A DNA stretch of 47,523 bases from NCBI GenBank assembly GCA_947486575.1, contig CANKUB010000021.1, positions 1-47,523 on the forward strand. The letters run 5' to 3'. The translations under genes and the position numbers were made by a program. This DNA is from Betaproteobacteria bacterium. GTDB taxonomy: Bacteria; Pseudomonadota; Gammaproteobacteria; Burkholderiales; SG8-41. The notes beneath the pieces are model-generated. The model had not been told where the DNA came from and searched no databases. It was given only the letters and a program-made list of their open reading frames with translations. This document shows positions 36,067 through 44,412 of the stretch, one piece after another; within the stretch, counting starts at the first letter, position 1; each line of letters opens with the position of its first letter.

Positions 36067-36627
36067 ATGAACGACAAGCCGTTAAATGCAGCAGAACAAA
36101 GCACCAAGCCCGGCGAGCGCATTACCGACAAGCCAGAGTTGCCGCCGCAAGGCCTTGCCATGCACCTGGTGGCGGATACCGAATCGATCGAGGGCGAGCA
36201 CCACCTCAAGCTCGGCCACTCGCGGGGCTTTGATATCTATTCCGATGAACCGCCCACGATTGGCGGCACCAACAAGTTTCCGCCGCCAATGAGTTACCTC
36301 GCGCTGGCAATAGGATTCTGACTGCTGACTCAGGTGGCGCGGTACGCGTCCATGATGAAGCTGAAAGTTAAAAAGGCCCGCTGCCATGTTGAGTTTGACT
36401 TCCAGGTTTCGGGGTCGGTATTAAAGGGCACGGTCAAGGGCAGTTGGCAGGGCATCAGCACGAGTCTGGAAATCGATTCGGACGAGCCGATGGACAAGAT
36501 CGTCGCTCTGACACGCAACGCCAAAGGCGGTTGTTTTGCGGAACAGTTGATTGTGAATCCGGTAAAGCTCACCAGTTCAATCACCTTGCGCGGAGAAACA
36601 GTGCATTTTGAACCCGAGAACGGATGA
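36067..36627 (+). CDS. OsmC-like selenoprotein, copy 1
   Basis: Read through one TGA (36319-36321, codon 85) this is a 186-residue OsmC/Ohr-fold protein. The TGA falls in MSYLALAIGF-[TGA]-LLTQVARYA, the position of the peroxidatic Cys (GxCxxxxLxxyA) at the start of the long central helix. The second family cysteine is kept in NAKGGCFAEQL. The downstream half (MKLKVKKARCHVEFDF ... FEPENG) is in the same frame and typical of OsmC. AGGAG lies 6-7 bases before the ATG. It belongs with the AhpD-like gene (45 bases upstream). The paralog at 38738-39298 has TGA at the identical alignment position, which argues strongly against chance mutation. Likely role: reduction of organic or fatty-acid hydroperoxides with a selenol. 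Confidence 0.88.
36336..36350 (+). promoter_or_regulatory. SECIS-like hairpin of OsmC-like copy 1
   Basis: GGCGCG-GTA-CGCGTC forms 6 base pairs (one G-U) with a GUA loop, starting 14 bases after the TGA; the loop begins 21 bases after it. Compared with the copy 2 hairpin, the outer pair is G-C here and U-A there, and the second pair is G-U here and G-C there. The pairing is preserved although the bases changed. Confidence 0.82.
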
Positions 36628-36649
36628 CGCAGAAATCGCCCTGCGTTTT

Positions 36650-37635
36650 GTGGCTCGACCGTGGCGAAGATCTGTGACCTCAAGTGCTATGGCAGCGTTG
36701 GCTGCTCTGGTTGCAGGGCTGGCTGCCAGCGCGGCGTCTGCGCAGAATTTTCCGCACAAGCCCCTGCGCATGATTGTACCCAGTTCCCCCGGCGGGGGCA
36801 GCGACATCATGGGCCGCTTTCTGGCACAAAAGCTGGCCGAGCAACTGGGGCAGCAAGTCGTGGTAGAGAATCGACCTGGCGCCAGCAGCATGCTCGGCAC
36901 GGATGCCGCGGCAAAGTCACCGCCGGATGGTTATACGCTGGTGATTCCGCCGGCCGCGGTTGCGGTCAACCCCAGCATATTCGCCAGACTGCCATACGAT
37001 ACGCTGCGTGATCTTGCAGCGATTACCCAGGTCGCCGAGTCGGCCAACGTGCTGGTGGCCCATCCGGCGCTACCCGTGCGCACGATCAAGGATTTGATCG
37101 CACTCGCAAAAGCGAAACCCGGTACGCTGTCCGCGGCATCAGTGGCACGCCCCATATGGCAGCGGAACTGTTCAAGCTAATGACGGGAGCCGATTTTCTG
37201 ATCATCGTCTACAAGGGCTCTGCCCCGGGGTCAATTGCTGTCATGTCAGGCGAAGTGCCGCTGCAGTTTTCCACACCGCCGTCGTCGTTGCCGTATGTGC
37301 GGGCCGGGCGCATGCGCGCACTTGGGGTAACCACCCGTTCGCGCGTGCCATCGATGCCGGAAGTGCCCACCATCGCCGAGTCCGGCGTGCCGGGTTATGA
37401 GGCAACTCAGTGGTTTGGGCTCTTCACGGCCGGCGGAACGCCATCGGCAATTGTTGATCGGCTCGCGCAGGAAACGTCGCGCGCGGTTCGTTCCCCCGAT
37501 CTGAAAGACAGAATGTCCGCAGAAGGATTGCAGCCGGTGGGAAATACGCCCACGGAGTTTTCTGCGTATCTCAGAGCTGAAATGGTCAAGTGGGCGAAAG
37601 TAGTCAAGGCCGCCAATATCAAACCGAAAACTTGA
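36650..37635 (+). pseudogene. Bug/TctC substrate-binding protein 13, frameshifted
   Basis: A complete Bug gene broken once. From GTG 36650 (or ATG 36689, MAALAALVAGL) the signal peptide (ending in SAASAQ), ligand loop VPSSPGGGSDIMGR and DNR-like VENRPGASSM are normal up to KPGTLSAAS. There the frame is lost, and it ends at a stop at 37178-37180. The other frame resumes with ISGTPHMAAELFKLMTG and runs on normally to the end. The shift lies at about 37131-37147, where family proteins have a Gly/Ser-rich loop (SSGIGGTPH). A deletion of 3n+1 bases explains it, for instance 7 bases lost between two GGCATC direct repeats (inference). It may also be an assembly error. It lies 22 bases after OsmC copy 1. 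Confidence 0.85.
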
Positions 37636-37640
37636 AGCAG

Positions 37641-38681
37641 ATGAACGAAATAATGCATTCCAGAGCGCCATTTGCCACCGTATACGAACGCCTTCGGCAC
37701 ACCCTGCATCAATGGCTAGTGGCAGCAGTTACGATCATTCCAATGATGGTATTTGGCATACGCGGCGCAAATGCGCAGGACAGCTATCCCCAAAAACCAG
37801 TGCGCTGGATAGCGCCTGTGCTTGCGGGCGGCGCAGGGGATTTGATTGCACGTTCGATGGCGCCGAAACTCACAGAGCTGTGGGGACAGCAGGTGATTAT
37901 CGACAATCGTGTGGGCGGCGGCGGCACGCTGGGCATGGGTATTGCGGCACGCATGGCGCCTGACGGCTACACCATTGTGCTGGGCGTATCATCGTTTGTG
38001 GTAATGGCGCCGGGTATCTATCCGAAGCTGGCCTACGACACGCTGAAGGATTTTTCGCCGATCACTCAGATACTGGCCGCGCCGTTGGTTCTGCTGGCTA
38101 ATAACGCGTTTCCCGCGAAATCGGTGACAGAATTAATTTCTCTCGCAAAAGCCAAACCGGGGCTGGTCAGTTACGGATCGCCGGGCAATGGTTCGGCAGC
38201 GCATCTCGCCAGCGAATTGTTTCGCTTCATGTCTGGAACACAGATGTTGCACGTCCCCTATCGCGGCGCGCCTCCGGTCTATACGGATCTGGTCGCCGGA
38301 CAGATAACCCTCTACATGGGCACGGTTCCGGCGGCCTTGCCGCTCACCAAGGCTGGACGACTTAAGGCCTTGGCTACAACGGGTCTCAAACGATCACGGG
38401 TCTATCCCAATCAGCCAACGGTGTCAGAGTCAGGGCTTCCCGGCTACGACGTAACCACCTGGTACGGCGTGCTGGCACCTATAGGCGTGCCGCCGCCGAT
38501 ACTCAACAAAATACATGCCGATATGATGCGGGTAATCCGCCTGCCGGAGGTGGAGGAGCGATTCGCGAACGAAGGCGGCGATATCGTCGGCAGCAAACCC
38601 GAGGCGTTCAGTGCCTTTATCGCACTGGAACTCGGCAAATGGGCAAAAATCGCCAAAGCGGCCGGCATCAAGATCGATTAA
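37641..38681 (+). CDS. Bug/TctC substrate-binding protein 14
   Basis: A 346-residue receptor with an unusually long n-region (HSRAPFATVYERLRHTLHQW) before the hydrophobic core, ending at GANAQ; ATG 37653 is an alternative start. The ligand loop is APVLAGGAGDLIAR, with the usual Pro-Gly replaced by Ala-Gly, and the cleft HVPYRGAPPVYTDLVAGQITL. It starts 5 bases after the stop of the frameshifted Bug gene, so translation may be coupled and could depend on ribosomes completing that frame. Confidence 0.94.
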   Translation: MNEIMHSRAPFATVYERLRHTLHQWLVAAVTIIPMMVFGIRGANAQDSYPQKPVRWIAPVLAGGAGDLIARSMAPKLTELWGQQVIIDNRVGGGGTLGMGIAARMAPDGYTIVLGVSSFVVMAPGIYPKLAYDTLKDFSPITQILAAPLVLLANNAFPAKSVTELISLAKAKPGLVSYGSPGNGSAAHLASELFRFMSGTQMLHVPYRGAPPVYTDLVAGQITLYMGTVPAALPLTKAGRLKALATTGLKRSRVYPNQPTVSESGLPGYDVTTWYGVLAPIGVPPPILNKIHADMMRVIRLPEVEERFANEGGDIVGSKPEAFSAFIALELGKWAKIAKAAGIKID

Positions 38682-38737
38682 CGACTCGATCACCCTGAAT
38701 TAGCCGACCCCGCCTAGGGCCACGTCAGGGCTACGCG

Positions 38738-39298
38738 CTACTGCTGCGTCACGCCTTCGATGTGAAACGGTTTGCCGTTTACTTCGATATGGCTACGCAG
38801 CGGAACCGCCTGAGTAATCAGGCCTTCTGCAAAGCAACCTGCCTTGGCGTTTTTGATCAGGTGCGCGAGTTTGTCTTCAGCCTCGTCACTGTCTACGGTC
38901 AGGTAAGTCGTTATACCCTCCCAGCGATTGAACACCGTGCCCTTCAGCACTGAGCCGCCCAGGTGTTTGCGCATCACCACACGGCATTTCGGATTGCTGA
39001 CTTTCAGCTTCATCATGTGCGCGTACCGCGCAACCTGAGTGAGTAGTCAGAAGCCGATCGACATCGCCAGATAAGTCATCGGCGACGGATAGGTATCCGT
39101 ACCGCCGATGCGTGCGGGCTCGTCGCACCAAACCTCAAATTTGCCCGACTTGCTGTATTTGAGCTGCAACTGGCCGGTAACCGTTTCGGTCAGCACATCG
39201 TTTTCGTTGGTGATGCCTGCCGCCGGAAGTTCGGGCTTGTCGATCACCCGCTCTCCCGGCTTGTCGGACAATGCATCATTACCTAATGGTTTGTTCAT
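38738..39298 (-). CDS. OsmC-like selenoprotein, copy 2
   Basis: Read through one TGA (39049-39047, codon 84) this is a 186-residue paralog of the gene at 36067, with about half its residues identical by eye. The context is MTYLAMSIGF-[TGA]-LLTQVARYAHMMKLKV, matching copy 1 residue for residue around the TGA. The second cysteine lies in NAKAGCFAEGL. AGAGGAG precedes the ATG by about 5 bases; an in-frame start at 39325 is rejected for this reason. The shared N-terminal KPGERxIDKPELP segment shows common origin. The codons around the TGA differ at silent positions (CTG CTG against CTA CTC), so the copies have been diverging for some time with the TGA retained. It lies 134 bases downstream of Bug 15 on the minus strand. 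Confidence 0.88.
39018..39032 (-). promoter_or_regulatory. SECIS-like hairpin of OsmC-like copy 2
   Basis: On the minus strand TGCGCG-GTA-CGCGCA gives six Watson-Crick pairs and a GUA loop, again starting exactly 14 bases after the TGA. The inner four pairs and loop are identical to copy 1; the outer two pairs differ in a compensatory way. Confidence 0.82.
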
Positions 39299-39432
39299 GT
39301 GACTCCTCTGGTTGCGTGTTGGCACCGTTCATATTGAATGAATTGCGCTCACAAATACTACACGAGACTCAGGATTTCAACAGCCATGCCATCTCGCTCA
39401 GGTATTTTCGTTCGCCGCAGACAAGCTTTTAA

Positions 39433-40422
39433 TTAATTGCCGGGCTTGATTCCCGCCTGTTTGATGACCTTCGTCCACACATCGATTTCTCCCTGCAAAA
39501 ACTGCCGTAGCTCATCAGGTGTGTTGCCGATGGGGTCTGCGCCTTGTGCCACGAGTTGTTCCACCACCTGCGGCGTCTTCAGTGCCTGCACCGAGGCACG
39601 GTGCAATGTGCTGACAATCGCAGCCGGTGTGCGTGCCGGCACAAACATCGCGTACCACGTGCTCGCGCGATAGCCCGGCAGCGACGCCGCTTCCGCCACT
39701 GTGGGAATATCCGGTGCTGCACGCGTACGGGCAGCCGTCGTAACGGCAAGACCACGCAACTGTCCGGACCGCACATGCGGCAATGCGGGCAACGTACTGG
39801 TGCAAACCATCTGCACCTGGCCGCCCATCAGATCGACCAATGCCTGGCCCGCACCTTTGTACGGCACGTGCAGCATCGTAATACCTGCCCTGTAGCTCAG
39901 CAGCTCATTGGCCAGATGCCCGCTGGTGCCCTGACCTGACGACCCATAGGCAATGCGATTCGGTTTGGATTTCGCCATTGCAATCAGCTCCGACAAGCTC
40001 TTCACTGGCAGCGAAGCCGGCACGACAATGATCAGCGGTGTATCCACCGCCAGCGTGACCGGCGAAAAATCCTTAACCGAATCATAGGGTAATTTGGAGA
40101 GCAGACCGGTATTCAACGCAAGCGACGTAGCAAGCAGCCCTAAGGTATAGCCGTCTGGATTGGCGCGCGCCACAATCTCGGTACCCAACACCGTGCCGCC
40201 GCCGGGCCGCGCATCAATAACAATTGGCTGACCCAGCGATTCCGTCAGCCGCGCCCCCATCAGACGCGCAATGATGTCGGCTGCCCCACCTGCGCTGAAA
40301 GGCACGATCATGCGTATGGCGCGCACGGGATATGTATCCGCAGCGTGCACCGGCGCATCTACCCAAGCGTTCATCAGCACGGCGGCAAGGATCCAACGGC
40401 GTGTCAGCACGATTTCCTTCAT
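39433..40422 (-). CDS. Bug/TctC substrate-binding protein 15
   Basis: A 329-residue receptor; the ATG at 40422 (AAGGAAATCG-type start region, MKEIVLTRRWILAAVL) gives a normal leader ending at APVHA. An in-frame start at 40845 is rejected because its first 141 residues run antisense through Bug 16. The ligand loop is VPFSAGGAADIIAR and the cleft HVPYKGAGQALVDLMGGQVQM. It is divergent from Bug 16, with only 64 bases between starts. Confidence 0.95.
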   Translation of the reverse strand: MKEIVLTRRWILAAVLMNAWVDAPVHAADTYPVRAIRMIVPFSAGGAADIIARLMGARLTESLGQPIVIDARPGGGTVLGTEIVARANPDGYTLGLLATSLALNTGLLSKLPYDSVKDFSPVTLAVDTPLIIVVPASLPVKSLSELIAMAKSKPNRIAYGSSGQGTSGHLANELLSYRAGITMLHVPYKGAGQALVDLMGGQVQMVCTSTLPALPHVRSGQLRGLAVTTAARTRAAPDIPTVAEAASLPGYRASTWYAMFVPARTPAAIVSTLHRASVQALKTPQVVEQLVAQGADPIGNTPDELRQFLQGEIDVWTKVIKQAGIKPGN

Positions 40423-40486
40423 TCGCAACGGCCCAATCACGTGACGCCAGCCAGCAGCCTGCGCCAAAGTTTGAGAAAATGGCATT

Positions 40487-41509
40487 ATGAACCAAATAAA
40501 CAGCATGTTCAGAATTGGCGCCGCGAGCGCACTTGCCGCACTCGCCGCCTTCGCTGGGGCAACCGCCTTTGCACAAACGCCTGCCGGCAAGTCTGCGGAG
40601 CCCGCGATCACGCTGCCGATTCGTTTTGTGGTACCCAACGCGCCGGGCGGCCCCACTGACGCCGTGGCGCGCATTGTCGGGCAACGGCTTGCGGAACGGC
40701 TGGGCGTGCCGGTGGTGATCGACAATCGCGGTGGCGCCACCGGCACGGTCGGCGGCGACATAGTGGCCAAGTCCGCGCCCGATGGCCGCACGTTGTTGCT
40801 GACCAGCAGCAGCGCCTTTGTATCAACTCCCATCCTGATGCCCAACGCCCCCTACGATGGCCGCCGCGACTTTGCCCAAGTCACAGCCATACTGACTGTG
40901 CCCTATTTGCTGTTTGTAAATCCCGCCAGCGGCCCGGTCTCAGTGCGCGATCTCATCACTCTCGCCAAAACCAAACCCGGGACGGTCAATTTTGGTTCGT
41001 CAGGCGCGGGCAGCACCTCGCATATGACTGCGGTGCTGTTTAACACCCAGGCGGGCATTCGCGCGCAGCATGTGCCCTACAAGGGCAGCGCGCCCGCTGC
41101 CATCGATCTCATCGGCGGACAATTGCAATACCTTTTTGAAGCCGTTGCGGGCGGCATGCCGCTGCTGAAAAGCGGCCGGCTGCGCGCGCTGGGTATATCG
41201 TCGGCCAAGCGGTTGGCACTTCTACCCGAATTGCCGACCATCGCCGAATCCGGTTTGCCGGACTACGAGGCGAGCGTGACGCATGGCGTGTGCGTCACCG
41301 CGAAAACCCCGCCAGCCCTGATCGCAAAACTCAATCATGAACTGGTGGCCTCGATCAACAGCCCCGGCGTTCGTGAACGCCTGATCGGCATCGGCGCGGA
41401 AATCCTCGCCAATTCACCCGCGGAATATCAGGCAGCGACCCAGGCAGAAATCAAGCGCTGGGAGAAAGTGGTGCGCGACTACGCGGCGTCCGCGGTGAAA
41501 GGCGGCTGA
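40487..41509 (+). CDS. Bug/TctC substrate-binding protein 16
   Basis: A 340-residue receptor with leader ending in ATAFAQ and an extra 15-residue spacer (TPAGKSAEPAITLP) before the first strand, which normally follows at once. The ligand loop is VPNAPGGPTDAVAR and the cleft HVPYKGSAPAAIDLIGGQLQYLFEAVAGG. That last part resembles Bug 7. It ends 38 bases before a copy of the A-rich motif and is convergent with the UGSC gene. Confidence 0.95.
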   Translation: MNQINSMFRIGAASALAALAAFAGATAFAQTPAGKSAEPAITLPIRFVVPNAPGGPTDAVARIVGQRLAERLGVPVVIDNRGGATGTVGGDIVAKSAPDGRTLLLTSSSAFVSTPILMPNAPYDGRRDFAQVTAILTVPYLLFVNPASGPVSVRDLITLAKTKPGTVNFGSSGAGSTSHMTAVLFNTQAGIRAQHVPYKGSAPAAIDLIGGQLQYLFEAVAGGMPLLKSGRLRALGISSAKRLALLPELPTIAESGLPDYEASVTHGVCVTAKTPPALIAKLNHELVASINSPGVRERLIGIGAEILANSPAEYQAATQAEIKRWEKVVRDYAASAVKGG

Positions 41510-41547
41510 CGCAAGGCGTACCGCCATCACTTTTTGGATAAAAATAC

Positions 41548-41565
41548 TTTAAAAACAATTAGTTA
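41548..41565 (+). repeat. A-rich intergenic motif, copy C
   Basis: TTTAAAAACAATTAGTTA, one mismatch in the 16-base core compared with copies A, B and D. It lies in the gap between the convergent Bug 16 and UGSC genes. Confidence 0.55.
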
Positions 41566-41596
41566 CATGACCCCCTGCCCAACGGGTGCGACAGCA

Positions 41597-43237
41597 TCAG
41601 CCACCCGCTTTTGCGCCACCTTCGGTTAACACGATCTCCCGGGTCACCGAACGCGTATGCGCTGACACCGGCACAAACACGGAGTGGGAACCCGCCCCGC
41701 CAGCGACAACAATGCTGATGTCTTCCGGCTTTTCCGATATCGGCACCATCGTGTCAGGGCCAATCTCACCCAGTTCGGCACGTCGGCCCGTGGCCATGCG
41801 CTCAAACTCGCTGCCTTTGGAACGGCTGGCGCGAATTTTCGACTGCTCCCACAAGCGGCGTTTCACGTCATACTTACTCCAGCCCGCGCGATGGAACAGT
41901 TGCGCATGCTGCGGCGACAAAATGATGAAGGGCGCGCCGCCGTACATGTAATCGCTGCTTGCCGGGTACTGCATGGTATCGGCAATCATCGCGAGCACTT
42001 CTTCCGCGCCCTTGGCGGTCATGTTCATGCTCCACGTGCCCAGCGCGCCAATGGTAGTCACTGTGTTTGCATCAGCAGAGAAGCCGCGCTCCACGTGCAG
42101 TGGCTGCCACGGATTTCCTTCTTCATTCTCGGCACAGCAGAAGGTGTATTTCGCGGGCTGGCCTTGCGTTGCCTTGTCGATATCCCCCGGCAGCGCGCCG
42201 CCAATGTTCAGCAGCATCAGCCGCAGTGCGCGGCCCAGCGTGGCATTGGCCCACGTGCCCGGCCCCAGACAGCCTGCGCCGCTGTTGACCTCCAGCCACT
42301 TCGCAATCGGCCCATTGACCAGCAACCACACCGCCGATGGATTGGTCGTCGCCTGTATCGCCTGCAAATGAAACTGCGATGCACCCACCGCCTCTGCCGC
42401 CGCGATCAGCACCGGCAGATATTCCGGATAACAACCCGCCATCACACCCTGAATCGCAATGTATTCGACCGTCGCAGCGCCCATGCCCGGCGCAATGGTC
42501 GCCACCACCTCATCCGGTTCACGGTTGGTATGACGCAGCATGCGCTCCACCGCTTCCCGGGTCGGCGGCGCAATAATCAGCCCGTCGCCCCAGCGGCGTT
42601 TGATGTAAAACTTGTTAAGTTCTTCCAGATCGGCAGGCGCTTCGATCAGCCGTGCGCGCGGCGCCACCGGCGCAACGGCGGCCACTTTGGTCGCCCCGAT
42701 AAGCGCAGCCTCACACAACAGACGCGCAATATCATCAGCGCATTTCGCGGCGATGTCTTTTAACTCCACTCGCGAGCGCGTGCCGAACGGATGCGGAATC
42801 AACGCCATGGGCAAATCCGGAGAACCCAGCGCCTTTTGTTGCGCGCGGCCCAGGCCAATAAAACTTTGCGATACCACGGTCAACGCCACACTGCCGCGCT
42901 TACCGGCTTCTACACTGTCGTGGATACTCCACGACGTGCAGGAACCTCAGTCGCCCGAACCAGTAATAATCGCGTCCGTCTTCGACACCAGCTCATTCAT
43001 CAAGGCTTCGGACAAGCCTTGGGAAGCGCTGCGCTTGCGTTGCTTGATCACCGCCTTCACACCGTGCTTCTCGATCAGCAGTTGCGACAGGTCTTCAACC
43101 AGTAAATTGAAATTCGGCTTGGAGTTATCGATGAAGCCGATGGTTTTGCCAGCGAGTTTATCGAGAGACTGGCGGGATTTTTGGGGTTGGGTTAAACAGG
43201 GGGCTACGGGTTCGTAGACTTGCATGGTACTTGGCAT
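41597..43237 (-). CDS. UGSC-motif selenoprotein with long C-terminal region
   Basis: Read through one TGA (42949-42947, codon 97) this is a 546-residue protein. The TGA lies in IITGSGD-[TGA]-GSC-TSWSIHDS, which reproduces the U-G-S-C motif of the UGSC family of (seleno)proteins, with C100 three residues on. The first 165 or so residues (TIGFIDNSKPNF ... ALTVVSQSFIGLGRAQ) form the redox domain. About 380 further residues (from IPHPFGTRS) are in the same frame and look like a folded enzyme or carrier that I cannot assign. GGAG precedes the ATG at 43237. A strong SECIS-like hairpin follows the TGA. The aldo/keto reductase gene ends 53 bases upstream on the same strand. Function of the family is not established to my knowledge. 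Confidence 0.87.
42917..42935 (-). promoter_or_regulatory. SECIS-like hairpin of the UGSC gene
   Basis: On the minus strand GTCGTGGA-GTA-TCCACGAC is a perfect 8-base-pair stem with a GUA loop, starting 11 bases after the TGA; the loop starts 20 bases after it. Three more pairs (CAC/GTG) extend the stem beyond a single bulged A. It is the strongest hairpin of the four. Confidence 0.85.
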
Positions 43238-43290
43238 GGATACTCCAGAGAAATGTGTGTTGTCGCAGACTTCAAATTCTACTCGGGAAC

Positions 43291-44280
43291 TTACACCCGC
43301 CTGAAGTCACTCTCGTAAAGCACATCAAGTCGGGCCAGCACATCCGCCGGCAGCGGCCCCATCGCCGCCCCCTGCAGCGCTTCGTCGATGTGGTGCAGTT
43401 CCGCGCTGCCGATGATGGCGCAGGACACATCCGGGTTCGACAGTACAAAGCGCATCGCGACCTGCGCGCGCGTGCCATGGCCCTTGCCGAGTGTATCGAT
43501 GGCGTCGAACACCGCCTTCGACTTGCGCTCGTCTTCAGCAACGCTGGTGTCTGCGGTCAGCACGCTCTCGCGCCCGGTGCGTTCATCCGTGGCAATAACG
43601 CCAGCGGCAAAAATACGAATCGCCATCACCGCAACGCCACTGGATCGGCACGCATCAATAATGCCGCCGAGATTGTGCCCCGTCCACGCGCTCGGCATGC
43701 TTCGGCCCGCACTGGGATTGAGCAAATTGTAATAGACCTGTGCAGAATCAAAGCGCTTGCTGCGGATCACTTCACACACCGGTGCAGCCTCGCCAATTGC
43801 CGTTATACCCGCGTACCGTATCAGCCCTTTCTCGCGTAGACGGTCAAGCCCATCGGCGATGCCGTTCTTGCCAAGGATTTGCTCGACCGACATCACCCGG
43901 CCCCCGGGCTTGGTGCCAATGCGGTTGTGTAATTGCAGCACATCAACGGAGGTACGCTTCAATCGGGCGAGGCTTGCCATCAACCGTTCTTCAATCTGCG
44001 CCGGGATGTCGTTTAAATTCTCGACATCAAGTTGAAACTTGGTAGATAGGTAAGGCGTGACTCCGGATTCCGGCAGCAGCCAGCCGAGCGCTTCTTCTGA
44101 TTTACCGCTGCCATATTGTGCCGCCGTATCAACCCAATTGATGCCGCCAGCGAAAGCGCGGCGCAACGCCTCGCGCTTGGTCGCATCATCCTTGTGAATC
44201 AGAACGCCACCAACCGCACCAGCGCCAAAAATGATTTCCGACACCTGGATACCGGTGCTGCCAAATGCGCGGTTTTTCAT
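43291..44280 (-). CDS. Aldo/keto reductase
   Basis: A 329-residue NADPH-dependent aldo/keto reductase of the TIM-barrel superfamily. The catalytic tetrad is visible: Asp and Tyr in WVDTAAQYGSGKSEEALG, Lys in YLSTKFQLD and His in DVLQLHNRIG. The cofactor-binding end is SNPDVSCAIIGSAELHHIDEA. The ATG at 44280 starts the usual MKNRAFGSTGIQVSEI N-terminus; an upstream in-frame start at 44340 is rejected. It precedes the UGSC gene and follows Bug 17, all on the minus strand. Substrate unknown. Confidence 0.94.
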   Translation of the reverse strand: MKNRAFGSTGIQVSEIIFGAGAVGGVLIHKDDATKREALRRAFAGGINWVDTAAQYGSGKSEEALGWLLPESGVTPYLSTKFQLDVENLNDIPAQIEERLMASLARLKRTSVDVLQLHNRIGTKPGGRVMSVEQILGKNGIADGLDRLREKGLIRYAGITAIGEAAPVCEVIRSKRFDSAQVYYNLLNPSAGRSMPSAWTGHNLGGIIDACRSSGVAVMAIRIFAAGVIATDERTGRESVLTADTSVAEDERKSKAVFDAIDTLGKGHGTRAQVAMRFVLSNPDVSCAIIGSAELHHIDEALQGAAMGPLPADVLARLDVLYESDFRRV

Positions 44281-44358
44281 GATGCGTGTCGCCGTTGTGA
44301 ATTGTTGCTGCCGCCCGAAACGCCGCCTGGCAGCATCCAAAATGCAATTTGATATTTC

Positions 44359-44376
44359 TATAAAAACAAATAGTTA
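44359..44376 (+). repeat. A-rich intergenic motif, copy D
   Basis: TATAAAAACAAATAGTTA, with the 16-base core exact. It lies in the 132-base gap between Bug 17 and the aldo/keto reductase, antisense to both genes. Confidence 0.6.
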
Positions 44377-44412
44377 CGTTACAACACCCATTGTGCTCAA
44401 CACCGCTGCGGT

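Noticed and set aside
36650-37635. Programmed ribosomal frameshifting in the broken Bug gene
   Set aside because: There is no slippery heptamer at the shift, and binding proteins have no reason for two products; a small deletion is simpler.
41684-42763. 359-codon open frame on the plus strand
   Set aside because: It is antisense to the UGSC gene and composed of shadow-like Arg/His-rich sequence.
35395-43237. The four in-frame TGA genes as pseudogenes
   Set aside because: Each has just one stop, always TGA, at a family redox-Cys position, with a hairpin at fixed spacing and intact downstream sequence. Random decay would give other stops and frameshifts. Kept as the main alternative only.
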